NCBI GenBank assembly: GCA_026315105.1
Contig: CM048744.1
Location: forward strand, 658,381,676 to 658,445,675
DNA length: 64,000 nucleotides
DNA from: Locusta migratoria
Taxonomy: Eukaryota; Arthropoda; Insecta; Orthoptera; Acrididae
Direction of reading: 5' to 3'
Part shown: positions 32,166 through 43,171 of the stretch, piece after piece
How the letters are laid out: each line of letters opens with the position of its first letter
Numbering within the stretch: the first letter of the stretch is position 1
Translations under genes and position numbers: made by a program
Notes under the pieces: model-generated
Seen by the model: only the letters and a program-made list of their open reading frames with translations
What the model was told of the DNA's origin: nothing
Database searches by the model: none

Positions 32166-33410
32166 CCTGTGATGTCCAGAACAACACTGGGCGACACATT
32201 AGGAGGGAAATAGCTGCATATCAGCCACAGCTACGAATTGTTGGACGGATCTTCCTCGCCAGGTCCCGCAGCCGTAGTCCAGTGTTCGTCTTATCTAGTT
32301 GGTATGCAAGTGCGGCACTGCTGGGTATTTTTCCCTGGTTAGCCGAGTGGAACGAGATGCACTCTCAACCTTGTCAAGCCAACAGAGGAGCTACTGTTTG
32401 AAAATCAGTGTCTGCAAGGCCAAGGAAGTCGACGTCAAGCAGGACAGGCTTGTGCTGCTGACCCATATTCCACCACGCCAAACCGCAAATGGTGAACAGT
32501 GTATTGCTGAAACCTGGTACGCCGCCGGTCAAACTGAGCAACGTATCGGAGCGTGTATGAGATCGTAGTCTGCCTATGGGCGCATTTGGGCTGCTACACT
32601 AACAGCTCTTGTGTCGCATGTAAAACGCTTTTATCATCCAGCAAGGGACTACCTCAGCGTTTTCCGTGAAAGCGGCATCATATTAGTTTAGCGCGCGTGG
32701 AATGGGGCTGTATTGTTTCGGTTGCTGGGGAACCGTAAAGAAAAACTTCCGGCTAGTCTTTGAAGGCAGCGGACCGGACCAGAGAAAGCCGGACGGCGAA
32801 AGCAGCCCAGCTCTGCAGACCCGCGAGCGGCCGATAATCCACCCTGTTCTCAGCCGCAGCACACTGGACTCGCAATCCGCACTCTGCAATCTCTTTGCAT
32901 CCCATATTTTGAGAGGATGTAGTAAGGAAGATTACTGTAAAAATGTCTAGTGAATACCTAATCTGAAATGCAGACCTTAAGAGCCGTGACCACCTGACCA
33001 GTATAACAAACGTATACGTTCCTGAGTCCATGTTTCTTTAGATGTTTCTTTGTTGCTTTCCCCCCAAAATTGGAAAGCAAAGAACTTGCAATGGAAGAGA
33101 TCTGTTTCACAATCTAAAAAATAAAGACGTGTTCATAGCACTGGATGACATTTCCTAACATTCGATTCCTTATCACACCCCTCTACAAGTCCTCCTAATG
33201 CCCGTATTTGTCGAGATTAGGTATCATGTGCTTGGTAGAGCCCTTATGGTACTTTTTTACTGTCTTGATCCAAAAAAGCCATAAGTTAAGCATTTCACCT
33301 GTAAGCTTGTGAATCTCTTAGTTCTATAAAGGAAGTAATTTATCAATTTCAGCAACTGTTCAGGTTATAAATTAATAAAATTCAGCAACCAGTTGCTTGC
33401 GATTATTTAT
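32166..33410. other. unassigned sequence
   Basis: No element was recognised. A frame at 32702-32950 and its antisense are open over a GC-rich patch without known motifs. Confidence 0.4.
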
Positions 33411-33413
33411 TTT

Positions 33414-33455
33414 AGACGACCGGTTTCGGGCGCCTGAGTGCCCTTCTTCTGGTCT
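33414..33455 (-). ncRNA. hammerhead-like ribozyme candidate
   Basis: In RNA terms the minus strand gives AGAC, CAGAAGA (compare CUGANGA, one change), stem II GGGC/GCCC, GAAAC-CG-GUC, then GUCU. AGAC and GUCU pair as stem I, ACCGGU can form a minimal stem III, and GUC is a proper cleavage triplet. It is the best-formed copy, apart from one core change. Confidence 0.45.
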
Positions 33456-33606
33456 CTATACAGACAAACAAATGGATTGGTATACAGTAAAGGCTATAAA
33501 ACGTACAAAAGTTGGTTACAGAAATTTGAAGCAGATTGGAACCAAATCGATTGTAATAAAAGATATGTTCATATAATGGGATAAAATTAACAGTTACATT
33601 TTAATA

Positions 33607-33695
33607 TTGTTGCTTAATGAATGTACATGATATTAGAAGAATCTCTGCACTTAGTGTTGATTCTCCTAATATCATGTACATTCATTAAGCAACAA
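33607..33695. repeat. near-perfect 37-bp hairpin
   Basis: Arms 33607-33643 and 33659-33695 match at 36 of 37 positions ('ttgttgcttaatgaatgtac' inverted) around a 15-base loop. It is AT-rich. It could be a tiny MITE or a fold-back rearrangement. Confidence 0.9.
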
Positions 33696-33699
33696 CACT

Positions 33700-34137
33700 T
33701 CACTACATCGTCGTCGAATACAGACACTTCAACATTCTTAATGAAGACTCACATAACTATAACTAATATTAATTTTCAATTTCGTCACTGAATTTATTTC
33801 ACTGTCCTTTTATAGTCGAAGTGTTCGAATATTTTGAACTTACACATATGTTTGGTTCAATTTTACAGCACAAATATCACAATAATGATGTATTCATTTG
33901 GAACCACCGACATTCCAAATAACTAATTATGGATGTAGACGATGAAGAATATCCTAACAATGTAATGTGGCAATGACTACAAACGCTACGAAACTATGGA
34001 ACAATCAACAATGTTCGTGGACAAAACCACAATCACGTTACAGTGCAATAATGCTGTTTGCGCCTCATGCTGTGACTTTGTATTCTGTCTTCTGTGTCTT
34101 ATGATACACAATTTCAATGTTCATAACAATGTTAAAA
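33700..34137. other. unassigned sequence
   Basis: AT-rich with nothing recognised. Confidence 0.4.
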
Positions 34138-34325
34138 TGTGTGTAAAGTCCTGTGGGACCAACATGCTACGGTCATAGGTCCCGAGTCTTACACTACTTG
34201 AACTAACTTACTCTAAGGACAATACACACACCCATGCCCTAAGGAGGACTCGAACCTCCTGCGGGAGCAGCCACACATGATCCATAACGCAGCGCCTTAG
34301 ACCGCTCGGCTAACACCACGCGGCG
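34138..34325 (-). mobile_element. SINE family B
   Basis: The reversed body 'cataggtcccgagtcttac' and 'ctctaaggacaatacacac' lead to the B box 'gactcgaacctcctgcggg' and 'gcgccttagaccgctcggc', ending at 'accacgcggc'. Confidence 0.9.
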
Positions 34326-34384
34326 GCTTTTACATGCTGCTTGTTGCCCTGCATTTCAAGTCCAAAGCTGCTTAACTGCAGAAC

Positions 34385-34532
34385 CATACTCCCTACATAC
34401 TACTTATAAACTAACTTATACTAAAGACAACACAACCATCCATGCCCGAGGGAGGATTCAAACCTCCGACGCAGAAGGCCGCGCGATCCGCAACGTGGCG
34501 CTCCAGACCGTTCGGCTACTCCTGCGCGGCCA
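34385..34532 (-). mobile_element. SINE family B, tail-truncated
   Basis: It starts in the body ('ctacatactacttataaac'). The B box is 'gattcaaacctccgacgc' and it ends at 'ctactcctgcgcggcc'. Only about 60 bases separate it from the previous SINE. Confidence 0.88.
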
Positions 34533-34563
34533 TTTCAAGTTGTTCTGCTTGACGTCGGTTGTT

Positions 34564-34565
<2 letters not shown>

Positions 34566-34609
<44 letters not shown>
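34566..34609. repeat. poly(T) tract
   Basis: About 44 consecutive T lie about 30 bases beyond the SINE B head. They are not its tail, since the tail of a minus copy would be on the other side. Confidence 0.9.
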
Positions 34610-34612
<3 letters not shown>

Positions 34613-35045
34613 GGGTACTTAGTAGCCTATTCAAACATGCGTTGGGCCGAATGTTTCACTTATTTTCATTCAGTCATCAGAAAATTTCCTTTTAATTAAT
34701 TGAGATCCTTTATTGTTATACTACTGGTCTTTTAGAGCGTTTTTCGACTATTATATAAAGCAAATTCAACACAACAATAGTGTTGCATGTGAAATGAAGC
34801 AGTCACACATTACAAAATTACATAGTTCGGACAGAAAAGTGTCAAATTTCACACTAACTTTAATGGTTGTTACAAAACCATGTTTTCTGTAAACTTTGTG
34901 TGAAATATTTATTGTTATTCATTTATCTGTTTACGAGAAATAAACCTAACATTTAAAGAACCCAGGCGACCCCTATCCTATAATACTGGCGTTACATTCA
35001 TTGAATAATTCTCAAAAGTTCCTAGAGGACATAGTCTCTAGACAA
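34610..35045. other. unassigned sequence
   Basis: AT-rich with no recognised element. Confidence 0.4.
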
Positions 35046-35049
35046 ACTG

Positions 35050-35555
35050 TAAAGGTAGATGAAGCAGCCAACAATCCGAATACTGGTTTGAACACCACAG
35101 TGCTTTGCTAGGCGCTATTCTGTTTGGAGGTGATATGGCGTTGCCTCTAAAATGTTCAAATTTTTGTAATTCTAAGAGACATTGGTCATCAGTCCTTATG
35201 CTTAGAAACTACTTACATCCACTTAAAAGTGACTTATGCTAAGGACAACACTAACACCCAGGACTCGAACCCCCGACGGCGAACGGCCGCGCACACTGCA
35301 GCAAGGCGCCTTCGTGCTCACGGCTATTGTGCCACGGCCGTTCCTTTTTTTTCTACTTTTGAACTGTCTTACCCATCCACTTGTAGGGGGAGGGCTACAC
35401 TTTAACGTGGATTCCGAACAACCGTGCAACTCAAGATTTTCATATCAACAAGGTTGCCAGAGGCGAAAGTAGTTAAAAGTGGCAGATAAAAATCCGATGA
35501 CTTAAGGAGATCTTTGGATTCAGAGCCTACTACTCAATTACTCTGCCACAGAACA
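35050..35555 (-). mobile_element. SINE family C split by SINE B
   Basis: The reversed tail 'ccaatactggtttg'-like part (35070-35147) and the continuation 'gaactgtcttacccatcc' to the head ('tactctgccacagaacaagg') are separated by a family B SINE. The head is worn, with the B box hardly recognisable, which points to an old copy. Confidence 0.8.
35148..35341 (-). mobile_element. SINE family B inserted in SINE C
   Basis: The reversed body 'ggtcatcagtccttatgc' and 'ctaaggacaacactaacacc' precede B box 'gactcgaacccccgacgg', and it ends at 'attgtgccacggcc'. A short imperfect duplication (CGTTGCC and CGTTCC) flanks it. Confidence 0.85.
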
Positions 35556-36195
35556 AGGTTCCCTTGCTGGCATTCCGTAGTCGAGAGCCTTGGGAACTGT
35601 TAATGTCTACCTAATGTAGGTTTGCTGAAAGTACCTTGCAATTTGCAGAAAATTATATAGTTTCGTTGGTTCGGAGGTGGTTTCGCAGCTGGTCTATGGC
35701 CAACGAGCATGGAAAATATAAAAGAAAAATATTAGAGTGGAATGCATCACTTTCTCTGGAGCCTCTTCGTACACTCCCTTGGCGCACTGTCGAACTGCAG
35801 AAAACAACGGGTGCAAAACACAGCGTGTGAAGTCTCTTTGCAAATTACTAGGACATTTCTGCCCTCTCCCAACTGTGCAGTACAATCATGGATTGTAGTT
35901 TACTTGACCAACATCCGAAGCCGGTTCGCACAATAGGCCCCGCTGCACAGTGGCAACTACGTTAGTCCAAAACACAAACAGGACTGGTCGCGGAGTAATG
36001 CGACCACATTCAAGTCGATTGTAGTCGATCCTAGCAACGCGGCCAATTGTACTGCAAGTGAGCTTCGTTGACGGATGTGAATGATTCAGTCGTAATAAGA
36101 ATATTCCATAGTCTGCGCCAAAAGATCGAGTTCGGGTACACATCCTCTCCTGGCATAGAGCTTTTAAATTAACCATCGCTTTCTTTTTTTTTTTT
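35556..36195. other. unassigned sequence
   Basis: No element was identified. Opposed open frames of 60-150 codons (for example minus 35886-36335) lack known motifs. Confidence 0.4.
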
Positions 36196-36199
36196 AAGA

Positions 36200-37560
36200 T
36201 AAGCATGAGGATAGAGTATGTAATTGCAAGAGACCTCAGGGCAATGGAAGATTTCAGACTGATACGTAATGGTAAGACAGTGATTATAGATTTCAAGCTG
36301 TCTATATTTGCGGGACAGATGCAATCATTGACCATAATTTGTTGGTTGTGAACTACAGATTAAAATTTTAAAAATTTCCAAAAAAATAAAAACTACGGAA
36401 TTAAGGAAATGCAGAGTGAATAAATCTGTCGAGGATGCCTGAGACATACAACGATGGAGTTAATGGAGAAGGAATGCAATATACGACGAATTGTGGCATT
36501 GAGGGATGAACTAGTAAAGGCAACGGTGGAGTGTACAGGTAAAAAGAGAAGGCTTAGTGGAAATACTTGTATCGCACAGAACATACAGAACGTATTACAG
36601 AAATGCAACAAATGAAACGGACAAAAGGCAACACAGACGTCTAAAAATGTCATTGACACAACCTGTGAATTGCAGATCAGAGATGCAGATGTTGGAGAAA
36701 AGGGGTAGTGTATAAAGATGAGAGGATAGATGTGGCACTGATAGGAGAATCTGAGAAAAAAAACTGGAAGACCTGTTGAAATAAGACGTTTGAAGAAGGC
36801 GAAATTCCCTCGGGAATGTTAAGATACTTGGAGTCGCAGCCCTAGCAAAATTACTTCGTCTAGCGTGTATAAGTTAGTATAAGTTAGGGTAAATACCTTT
36901 AGACCGCAAGAGGAATGTCATATCTCCGAGGAAGGTGCGAAGCAGTACTGACTGACCTTACCACTTATCCTAGAAGAGCGATCGAAGAGGAACAAATCTA
37001 CGTTTATTACGTAAGATTTTGGCCTTGTTGACTGGAATATATTTTTGAAGCGCTTATAGTATCAGAGAGTGGAAGGTTATTTGTAACTTGTACGGTAACC
37101 AAACAGGAGTTACAAGAGGAGTAAGATACCTGTCTTGTATCCTATCGCTGATGGTATTAAATCTGTACACTGAGAAAGCTGCGACGAGGAAAATCAAGGA
37201 GCAACTTAGACAGGGAATAACAGTTCAGAATGATGAAATAATAATGATAATTTTTCCGATGACACTATAAAATTGTCAAGGACTACAAAGACCTAAAAAA
37301 TCGATTGAGGAAAAAGGATATTGTCCTGATAATAAAGATTATTTGCTGGATATCTGCGAAAATAAATCATTGCTAAATACATGTAGCTGCATCGCTATTC
37401 TCGCGAACTGTGACAGGAAAAGTAATAAATTAGTACTCCTAAATAAAGAAATAAGGAGAAAAGAATCAGTTCCTAGGAACAAGTACGGGTACGCTGGAAA
37501 AATACCTTAATAATGGTGTAAAGGGTGAAGTAAAAAGAATAGATGGACGAAAATAGATTT
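36200..37560 (+). pseudogene. old RTE-clade retrotransposon relic
   Basis: Pieces in several frames follow RTE order. An endonuclease end resembles the DHNLLVMN block ('HNLLVVNYRLKF'-like, near 36330). A linker has 'YRTYRTYYRNATNETDKR'-like residues near 36580. RT pieces include 'NLYGNQTGVTRGVRYLSC' near 37100, 'LYTEKAATRKIKEQLRQG' and a decayed FADD ('FSDDTIKL') near 37260. It is much more diverged than the other RTE copies and represents an older subfamily. Confidence 0.65.
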
Positions 37561-37689
37561 CAACAAAACGTTAACACAACAGTGTCAGCAATAGAAAAAT
37601 ATTAAAGTAAAATTTTCATTTAGGTAAACAGCACAAAGGAACCGTTCGCTTTAAAAGTTTTTAGCACAAGGTAAGTTCGTTCTTAGAGA

Positions 37690-37988
37690 CTATATTTTTA
37701 TCGTGTGACTCGGTTGCACAGTGGTAGAGTGCCAAACTATGAATCAAAAGGTCGCGGGTTCGATCCCCTGTCACTTTCCACTTCTTCCTGACCTCGGACA
37801 ATGTTGCTGATGTGAAAAATATAGAGTAGCACCGTGGTTCGGAATCCACGTTAAACTGTATGTCCCCCTATAACTGGCTGGGTAAGTCAGTTAGAAGGTA
37901 GGAGAAAGGCAACAGCATAGAACCTCCAAAGAGGACCACGCCTAGCAAACCACTGTGGTGTTCAATCTTCGGATTATTACTGCTTTGC
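37690..37988 (+). mobile_element. SINE family C, full length
   Basis: The tRNA-like head has A box 'gcacagtggtagagtgcc' and B box 'cgggttcgatcccc'. The body includes 'gcaccgtggttcggaatcc' and 'caaaccactgtggtgttc', with the tail 'aatcttcggattattactgc'. It is the only plus-strand copy of the family here. Confidence 0.9.
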
Positions 37989-37989
37989 C

Positions 37990-39180
37990 TTATATTTTTA
38001 TCTGTCTGCTAACGTGCAGATGATAGGAAACAGCCCTTGTTCTCCGTCATCACAAATCATGGATATACAAAAATAAATAAGTAAATGAACAGTGTCGAGT
38101 AGTTTGAGAGGTAGTATGCTCATGGAAACAAGAAAAGTCCAATAAAAATGGGTCGGAAAACGCTTACTTTCTGGGATAAACACGTCTTTATAGGGAGGGC
38201 TGTACGACGCGTGGTTGCAGGTTTTAGCTCAGTCGTTGCGTTGGCGATCCGCCAAACGCGTCAGCAGAGAATTTTCAACCGAATATCAGGTAGTCTGCAA
38301 TCAGTTGTCTGGTTTGTCATGGTGTAAGTTAGCTTTCGTGGTATGCATACCTGCCAACTTTTACGGTTTGCCCGTAAAATTTACGGAAATTGCAGCATTT
38401 TACTGTTTTACGGCTGGAAGATGTCGTTTTACGATTTTGCTGACAAACATTTGAAACGTTAACATCCGATAATCAACCGCACTTCCATATACTCGATTGT
38501 ATACATAATGTTAAGTCGAAGGAAGATAACAATAAAATCAACACCTAATTTGCCAAGTTTGAAAACGTTGACAGTGACGTATTAGGACGTTGAGTCTGCT
38601 TACTTCCTACTGTACGGCTGATTGTTTGTTTCTCACTGTAGATGTTGCAAAGAAATATAGCTTTGGTCGCACGAAAAAGTAGAACGGAGTTCAGACCATC
38701 CCTGGAGTCTATTTCTATTTTGAAGACCAGGAGTTGTGGCTGTGGATATGAAGAATTTTCATAAGGCTTTTTTCAAGAATCTGAAAGGACCACAGGTATG
38801 ATTTTGAAGTCGAGATAATGCATTTATGTCTAATATATTACTTCTTTCCTGTTTTACGTTAAACACGTTTTATTGTGTAAATCCTTTTTCAGTTATCGCA
38901 TATCTGCTTAATTTATCAAGGAAGTTCCGTTAAGTGTTCTACAAATCAATACGCCTGCTGTGTTTAGCAGAAATTGCTTCTTGATTGTTATGTTCATCTA
39001 CAAATCTTTGCCCTACAATGTAAGTAGATACGATTTCATTGAAGTATCGTGTTTAAAGAATTAATTATTGTATTTTGTAACCCGGAAGTATTATGAGTTA
39101 CTTCAAGCCGGGTATGCCGAAAAGCGTTAGAATTTTTGTCTCGAATGGTTTTACTGATAGCTCTTTTCAAATGTTGACGG
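37990..39180. other. unassigned sequence with a TTTTACGG hairpin
   Basis: Most of it is unrecognised. At about 38349-38415, 'cctgccaacttttacggttt' is followed by 'cccgtaaaatttacgg', repeating TTTTACGG in both orientations. I have a vague memory of similar wording in insect DNA transposons but cannot name one. Confidence 0.35.
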
Positions 39181-39183
39181 GTA

Positions 39184-39268
39184 TTGGTGTGGGCAGGCGT
39201 ACTTGGCGATAGATTAATAAAGCCAAATGTGCTACCACCAAAGGTTGCACGAAGCGCATTATACAGGG
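39184..39268 (+). pseudogene. mariner-like transposase scrap
   Basis: 'VWAGVLGDRLIKPNVLPPKV' resembles the block between the first and second catalytic residues in some ant-type mariner transposases. It is followed by 'acagggtgtataaaaaag', reminiscent of a mariner terminal repeat. It is short, so support is limited. Confidence 0.4.
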
Positions 39269-39324
39269 TGTATAAAAAAGGCTGGCAAAAACGGTTGAAA
39301 CTACACGATAATAGAAACAAAAAT

Positions 39325-39530
39325 GTCCGGCCGCGGTGGCCGAGGGGACTGAGGCGCTCCAGCCACGGTCTGCACGGCCACTACGGTCGGGGGTTTGAAT
39401 CCCCCCTCGGGCGTGAATATTTGTGCCGTCCTTAGTATTAGTTAGTTCATAAGTAGTTTGTAAGTTTAGCGACTGATGAACCCGCAGTTAAGTCCCTTAA
39501 GCTTAACAAAATTTGAACATTTGAACCTCT
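39325..39530 (+). mobile_element. SINE family A
   Basis: It is full length from 'ccggccgcggtggccgag' through B box 'gtttgaatccccc' to the tail 'cccttaagcttaac' and 'atttgaacatttgaac'. It carries a few substitutions. Confidence 0.92.
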
Positions 39531-39534
39531 TTCC

Positions 39535-39690
39535 AATCACAGCAGCAGTGTTGATGTTTTCTTCCGTAAGAACAGTAAATGGAACACCGAGTCCAGCTTC
39601 CTTTGAAATTGATTGTCTCCCCTCTTTTAACATTTTAAACCATTTTTGAGCTGTGCTGTAAGGAATAACAGACCGTCCAATGACTACTGT
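39535..39690 (-). pseudogene. mariner-like transposase N-terminal fragment
   Basis: The minus strand reads 'STAQKWFKMLKEGRQSI' and 'GVPFTVLTEENI', matching the second helix-turn-helix of mariner transposases (pattern W..F..GR, then TEENI). No catalytic part follows. Confidence 0.55.
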
Positions 39691-40110
39691 AACGTTATAT
39701 AGGGCTCAACAAAACGTTTCTTGAGACGTAAATAGAATTTAAAAGCCGCGTATTGCTCCTCGCGTGTTGCTGAACTTGCCTGCCTCTCACAGGTGGGAAC
39801 CGGTAGTCCCACCAATGAAACTACTACGGCATGATGGTTTCACATTAAGCTAACTGAACAGAATGTCATAAGATTAAACTTTATCGCGGGAAATTATGAC
39901 CGTAAAAATTATAATCATTCTTTATTGAATAGCAGTAGTAGTTAATGTATTATGCTGGATGTGGAGATAAATCTGTCTTAACACTTTCGTGACCTTTGGA
40001 CATACGGGTCCCACATATGAATTTGTGTCCCAGAGTGCACAGGGATATAAAAATCCCACGCGTGTGTGACGCTGCCACCTAGTGTTGAATGCATCAACAG
40101 CGTGGAACCA

Positions 40111-40302
40111 AATGTTCAAATGTTTGTAGAACTTATGGGACTTAACTACGGGGTCAATCAGTCCCTAAACTTTACTTATGAACTAGCTAATACTAACGAC
40201 GGCACAAATATCCATGCCAGAGGAGGGATTCGTACCCTCAGCCGTACTGGTCATGCAGAACGCGACTGGCGCGCCGCAGACCGCTCGGCCATTGCGGCCG
40301 GA
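40111..40302 (-). mobile_element. SINE family A with 12-bp target duplication
   Basis: The flanks are 'agcgtggaacca' at 40099-40110 and 40303-40314. The body is somewhat diverged ('gggattcgtaccctcagcc' as B-box region). Confidence 0.92.
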
Positions 40303-40824
40303 AGCGTGGAACCAACTGGCTTGTTGTTTGGCGTTAGTGCAGCTGTTACCACTCGTTTGTTTCAGTTGTGCGTAGTGTTTTGGTTGTTTTCTGTGTTATT
40401 TTGTCTTGTCTGGAATAGCTAAACTTAGTAAGGGTATTTATTGTTTTCTTCAGTTTCTTTGCTAGAAATATATAGAATTTTACTCGTATTTATTGATAAA
40501 TCACTTCTACATTCGTAGTTTTCTTATGGCTAGCGTGTGTACAGAATTACTATTGTACCTTTTGTTCGTATTTGTATTATGTTTAGATATATACTTTTAT
40601 TCATTTCTATAAAATCATTTGATTTCTCTTAATTTAATATGAAACGGAAAAATCGTCATATTGTAGGTGGACACTTGTTGCTGTTACATACTGGAAGCCG
40701 CGACAGTGCTTTCGGTTGTTTCGTTGGAAACTAATGTCAGTTGAATCTTGACACTTGCCAGAACAGACAAAGAGAATAAATTATGTAACTTTTAGTAATA
40801 ACTTGTCATTTCCTGTTTCTAGAA

Positions 40825-41440
40825 ATGTCTAGATTGAAAAAAGAGGAAATTATTGACCACTTATTTTCGCTGCCGAGCCGGCCGCGATGGCCGAGGGGAC
40901 TGAGGCGCTCCAGTCACGGTCTGCACGGCCACTACGGTCGGGGGTTCGAATCCCCCCTCAGGCATGGATATTTGTGCCGTCCTTAGTCTTAGGTAGTTCA
41001 TAAGTAGATTGTAAGCTTAGGGACTGATGGCCCCGTAGTTAAGTCCCATAAGTGCTACAAACATTTGAATATTTGAATTCGCTGCCGATGATAAAGTGTT
41101 GTCTGAAGACAAATTTGATGAAGAGGCAGCAGAAGAACGCAGAACCTGATGACTCAGATGTGTGATAGGAATACTTGCAAATGACGGCGAGGACTATAAA
41201 GAGAAGGGGAAGGTATTCATTACGAAAAATAAACGAGGAGTTCCTGGTGTTCCTGATGATGTGCGCTTATGCGCAGTTGGAAAACATTTCCATACAAGGA
41301 GCACTTGGAGGGAATGCAGACAATACAGCCCATGGAAGCAAGAGATCAAACAAAATTCATATGTAGCTACTGAAAAGTACCACTATGTATTCAGTCATAT
41401 TTTAAAACATTTCACAAAACTGATAGCTCTTGAGTAAAAA
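40825..41440 (+). pseudogene. possible transposase N-terminal relic interrupted by SINE A
   Basis: Joining across the SINE, the frame starting at ATG 40826 reads 'MSRLKKEEIIDHLFSLP' and continues into an acidic stretch ('DEEAAEE'). An acidic N-terminus after such a start is seen in piggyBac-type proteins, but no catalytic domain remains. Downstream frames (41162-41437) are open but unrecognised. The assignment is tentative. Confidence 0.35.
40877..41077 (+). mobile_element. SINE family A with 11-bp target duplication
   Basis: The flanks are 'ttcgctgccga' at 40866-40876 and 41078-41088. It is full length, with 3' end 'acatttgaatatttgaa'. Confidence 0.94.
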
Positions 41441-42049
41441 AATTCGTTTGACGCAGTAATTGTACTAACAGTATTATCTGTGCAGATCCTAATCCCCCCC
41501 CCCCCCCAAAAAAAATTATAGCTTTAAAATATTTTACCAAATATGACGTTTTTGATGAATCTTCAATGACCCAAAAAAACAAATATGAAGGGCGGATGCT
41601 GCCTTCATGGGGGATTTGCGCAGGCGGAAGGACAGGTGCGCAGTAGCTTCGTTGTCTTGCTTCGGGACCATTCGTGAGTAACCGCCAGAGCTCGAGTAAC
41701 CAGGAGGTGATGTCTCGACCAGCTCCAACACCAATGTTTAAAGCGGCGTTTCCCCTCGCCCCTCTCTGCCGCGGGAGCGCCCATGTGGTGCCTCCAGGGG
41801 GTTCAGAAGAGAGTTTGAACCACGGCATTGCAACGCTAATGTCACGGCCGCCTTTATTAAGCAGCCGCACTACGACTCGAATACGTGCTGTCTCCGCGAC
41901 GTAAAACGTTCCTCGCGCAATAAAAATACTTTGAATGTGCGTATAAAATGATCTGATAGAAGAACGAAACGAAGAATGTTTGAAAACACTTTTTACTTTC
42001 TTTACTTATTTACTTTTCTTTTCCTGACAAGCTTTTTTTCGGGGGTTCA
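41441..42049. other. unassigned, GC-rich part with opposed open frames
   Basis: A C14/A8 run lies at about 41494-41516. The stretch 41580-41900 is GC-rich and open on both strands (minus 152 codons, plus 76 codons). I do not recognise the proteins, and the double opening may just reflect base composition. Confidence 0.4.
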
Positions 42050-43127
42050 CTGAACCAGTAAACACATAGGACGCACCCCCACTACTGACCCATAAAACAT
42101 AGCATCATTCGCAAACAGTCTAAGAGAGCTAGTCAGATTGTCTCCTAAATCTATGTCTATAAATGTGAATGTGTGTTCGGTGTACGTTTATCACGTCTGA
42201 ACCACAAGACATAAGAGCTAAAAAATTTTACAGTTACTAATGTCTACCCGGGCACGGTTTTATGGCGATGTGTGTGAATGTTCGGTGTATGCTTATCACG
42301 TCCGAACGGCAAGGCGCAGAGACTTAAATATTTGTACAGTTACTAATTTATACCAGAGGAAGGTTTTTATAGCGATCTGATAGATATTAATAATTTGAAG
42401 AATATAACGCGACATGCAGAACAATAATTACTCTTTGAAAATTATATTTTCTCTTTGAAAATGGTTTTATTGGTTGCTTTTTTGCTTGAGGGTTGATAAT
42501 AATAAAAGGGCGGAGTATATTGGGATGGAAAGTTATCGGTGTATATAAAATTCTACTTGTGTGTGTGTGTGTTAATATTTCGCTCTGCAGCGAAAACTCC
42601 AGAACGGAAACGAATGGTCTGTGTGTAATTGTTGTCCGAAGTCTCCCGTTGTACACCATAGCAGTTCCATGCCGATAGCTATAAGGGGGTGGAAGATATG
42701 GTGATTGAAAGTCGTCAAATTATAAATAGATTGGGACTGAAGGCCAGCGATGACGTTTGCGACTCTATAGTAAGTAGGTTACGTAGAACGAAACGTGATG
42801 CCATAGACCATATCTTCGGTCTATGCGTGCAACAATGTCTTCAGCTCTTTCTCTGTAAGGATAGGCATACGAATAAGGAAATATAAGAATAAATAAATAA
42901 AGCAGTAAAAAAGAAATTTCTTTTAATACATCTCTTTAAAAAATCGATTTGACGTTTCGTGCATTATCTATGACAATCAACCAACACGCGAGCGGAGCCG
43001 CGGGTTTAAGCTAGTCGTTAATAAAAATAACGAACAGTAGAGGCCCTAAAACAGTTCCATGTGGAACTCCAGATGTCACTTCTATTCTACTCGATGACTT
43101 GCTGTCAGTTATAATGTCCTGTAATTT
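42050..43127 (-). mobile_element. CR1-like RT fragment split by a Helitron
   Basis: On the minus strand 'KSSSRIEVTSGVPHGTVLGP' and 'LLFVIFIND' (43015-43110) continue, once the Helitron is skipped, into 'DLGDNLTSSLRLFANDAMFY' (42085-42150). The catalytic ADD has become AND. The upstream end is the palindrome at 43084-43171. Confidence 0.85.
42150..43014 (+). mobile_element. non-autonomous Helitron (865 bp)
   Basis: It starts with TC ('tctatgtctataaatgtg') directly after an A, and ends with CTAG directly before a T. The empty site 'cctaaa|tcgttaat' restores the CR1 frame exactly. A GC hairpin (CGCG-a-GC/GC-CGCG, 42987-43002) ends 8 bases before CTAG. These are the standard Helitron marks: A|T insertion, 5' TC, 3' hairpin plus CTRR, and no target duplication. 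The interior has a direct repeat of about 120 bp near the 5' end ('cggtgtacgtttatcacgtc' against 'cggtgtatgcttatcacgtc') and no Rep/helicase gene. Confidence 0.92.
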
Positions 43128-43171
43128 AAATTACAGGACATTATAACTGATGGCAAGTCATCGAGTAGAAT
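43084..43171. repeat. spacerless 44-bp palindrome
   Basis: Arms 43084-43127 and 43128-43171 are inverted with 42 of 44 matches and no loop. The CR1-derived arm encodes 'LQDIITDSKSSSR' on the minus strand, and the other arm is an inverted copy of the same piece. Confidence 0.92.

Noticed and set aside
35886..36335. 149-codon minus-strand open frame
   Set aside because: It overlaps the start of an RTE relic in antisense and has no recognisable domain.
41412..41870. 152-codon minus-strand open frame opposite a 76-codon plus-strand frame
   Set aside because: A GC-rich stretch open on both strands. I recognise no family and cannot support a gene.
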